From JAKFWF01 sp963750535 (lineage in GTDB: Bacteria > Pseudomonadota > Alphaproteobacteria > Rhizobiales > Hyphomicrobiaceae): DNA of 64,000 nt. The DNA lies in the NCBI GenBank assembly GCA_963750535.1, contig CAVVRF010000032.1, forward strand, positions 372,001-436,000, written 5' to 3'. Positions 63,472 through 64,000 of the stretch are shown in pieces. The translations under genes were made by a program, and so were the position numbers. Position 1 is the first letter of the stretch; every line of letters begins with the position of its first letter. The notes below the pieces were generated by a model. The model was not told the origin of the DNA. It saw only the letters and a list, made by a program, of their open reading frames with translations, and did no database searches.

Positions 63472-64000
63472 CTACTTCTTGAGCGCGGCGAGCTGCTTGC
63501 CAAGCTCGTCGAACTGCTTCTTGAGCGGCGCGAGCTGGGCCTTCTTGTCGGCATCCGACAGCTTGGCGTCGCCCTCGATCTTCACGATCGACTTGTTGAC
63601 CTCCATCTGCCGGATCGGCAGCAGCTGGTTGTTGTCCGACTTGCTGAACGGCGCCCAGCCGCAGCTCGGCCAGCACCTTCTTCTCCGCCTCGTCCTTGGT
63701 GCCGTAGGAGAAGATGAAGTCGGCGATCTTGGCCTTGGTCGCGGCATCGAGGTCCTTGCGCCACACCAGCGGATCGGACGGGATCAGCGGCGAGGTCCAG
63801 ATCACGCGGATCTGCTCGGCCTTGTCGGGCGCCGTCTTCTTCAGGCGCTCGAGGTTCTCGTTGTTGTTGGCGGCGGCGTGCACCAGCTTGTTGGCGACGG
63901 CCAGGGCGTTCGCCTCGTGGTTGGCGGTGCGAACGGTCTTGAAGCAGTTCTTCGGGTCGATGTTGCGGGCCGAGAACACGAACGTCGTCGGCACCAGGAA
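63472..64000 (-). CDS. phnD: Phosphonate ABC transporter substrate-binding protein, partial and frameshifted
   Basis: The C-terminal part of a periplasmic phosphonate-binding protein; the N-terminus lies beyond the right edge. It reads PTTFVFSARNIDPKNCFKTV (family signature), VIWTSPLIPSDPLVWRKDL and FSYGTKDEAEKKVLAEL. Near 63655 one extra base shifts the frame; GWAPFSKSDNNQLLPIRQ then resumes and the protein ends ELGKQLAALKK at 63472. The C-terminal Lys/Ala tail is helical. Confidence 0.88.

Overview
The window reads as a high-GC alphaproteobacterial chromosome, most likely Hyphomicrobiales (Bradyrhizobium/Xanthobacteraceae-like). Pointers are the glyA-nrdR-rib-nusB-thiL cluster, an iscR/iscS/sufBCDST operon, an Aap-type amino-acid transporter, MbfA with an Irr-type iron box, and bifunctional MarR-GNAT and BKACE families. 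It is an ordinary-looking chromosomal stretch with a few accessory pockets. I see no tRNA, rRNA, CRISPR array or complete insertion sequence.

Layout. 1-5094: two HME-type RND pumps flanking a very small adaptor. 5330-7895: three envelope proteins (a secreted orphan, a PepSY protein, a bactofilin-like membrane protein). 8001-8270: MITE-like repeat. 8274-12638: polysaccharide deacetylase, a secreted helical protein, a DUF599 protein, and divergent AraC and MarR regulators. 12952-19756: glyA, nrdR, a fused ribD-ribE, ribB, ribH, nusB and thiL, mostly with overlapping start/stop codons. 19770-25114: SDR and BKACE enzymes, a Pta-type acyltransferase, a small protein, a GNAT, and a GMC oxidoreductase. 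25309-29773: aapP, J, Q, M, closed by a strong bidirectional terminator. 29843-38659: alpha/beta hydrolase divergent from the Fe-S assembly operon. 38682-46420: Rieske oxygenase, methyltransferase, GST, serA, an RhlE-like helicase, a hydrolase and REP-like repeats. 46421-53011: a repeat-built periplasmic protein, katG, a decayed catalase gene, oxyR, and mbfA with an iron box. 53149-57291: RidA, DUF1272, gamma-glutamyltransferase, EamA transporter, MarR-GNAT. 57435-59600: an island of several repeat families with a GIY-YIG nuclease. 59664-64000: an exported protein, then phosphonate-related genes (HD protein, DUF1045, phnE, partial phnD).

Two themes stand out. First, oxidative stress and iron: katG and oxyR, a catalase relic between them, mbfA, and the suf operon, the last two with Irr-type palindromes. 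Second, frameshifts: about eighteen single-gene indels break otherwise well-conserved genes (RND pump, aapJ, serA, katG, phnE, phnD and others). Several of the best-placed ones fall in or beside GANTC, the CcrM methylation site of Alphaproteobacteria. They are therefore probably read errors at methylated bases rather than gene decay. Start positions and apparent gene breaks or fusions should be read with that in mind.
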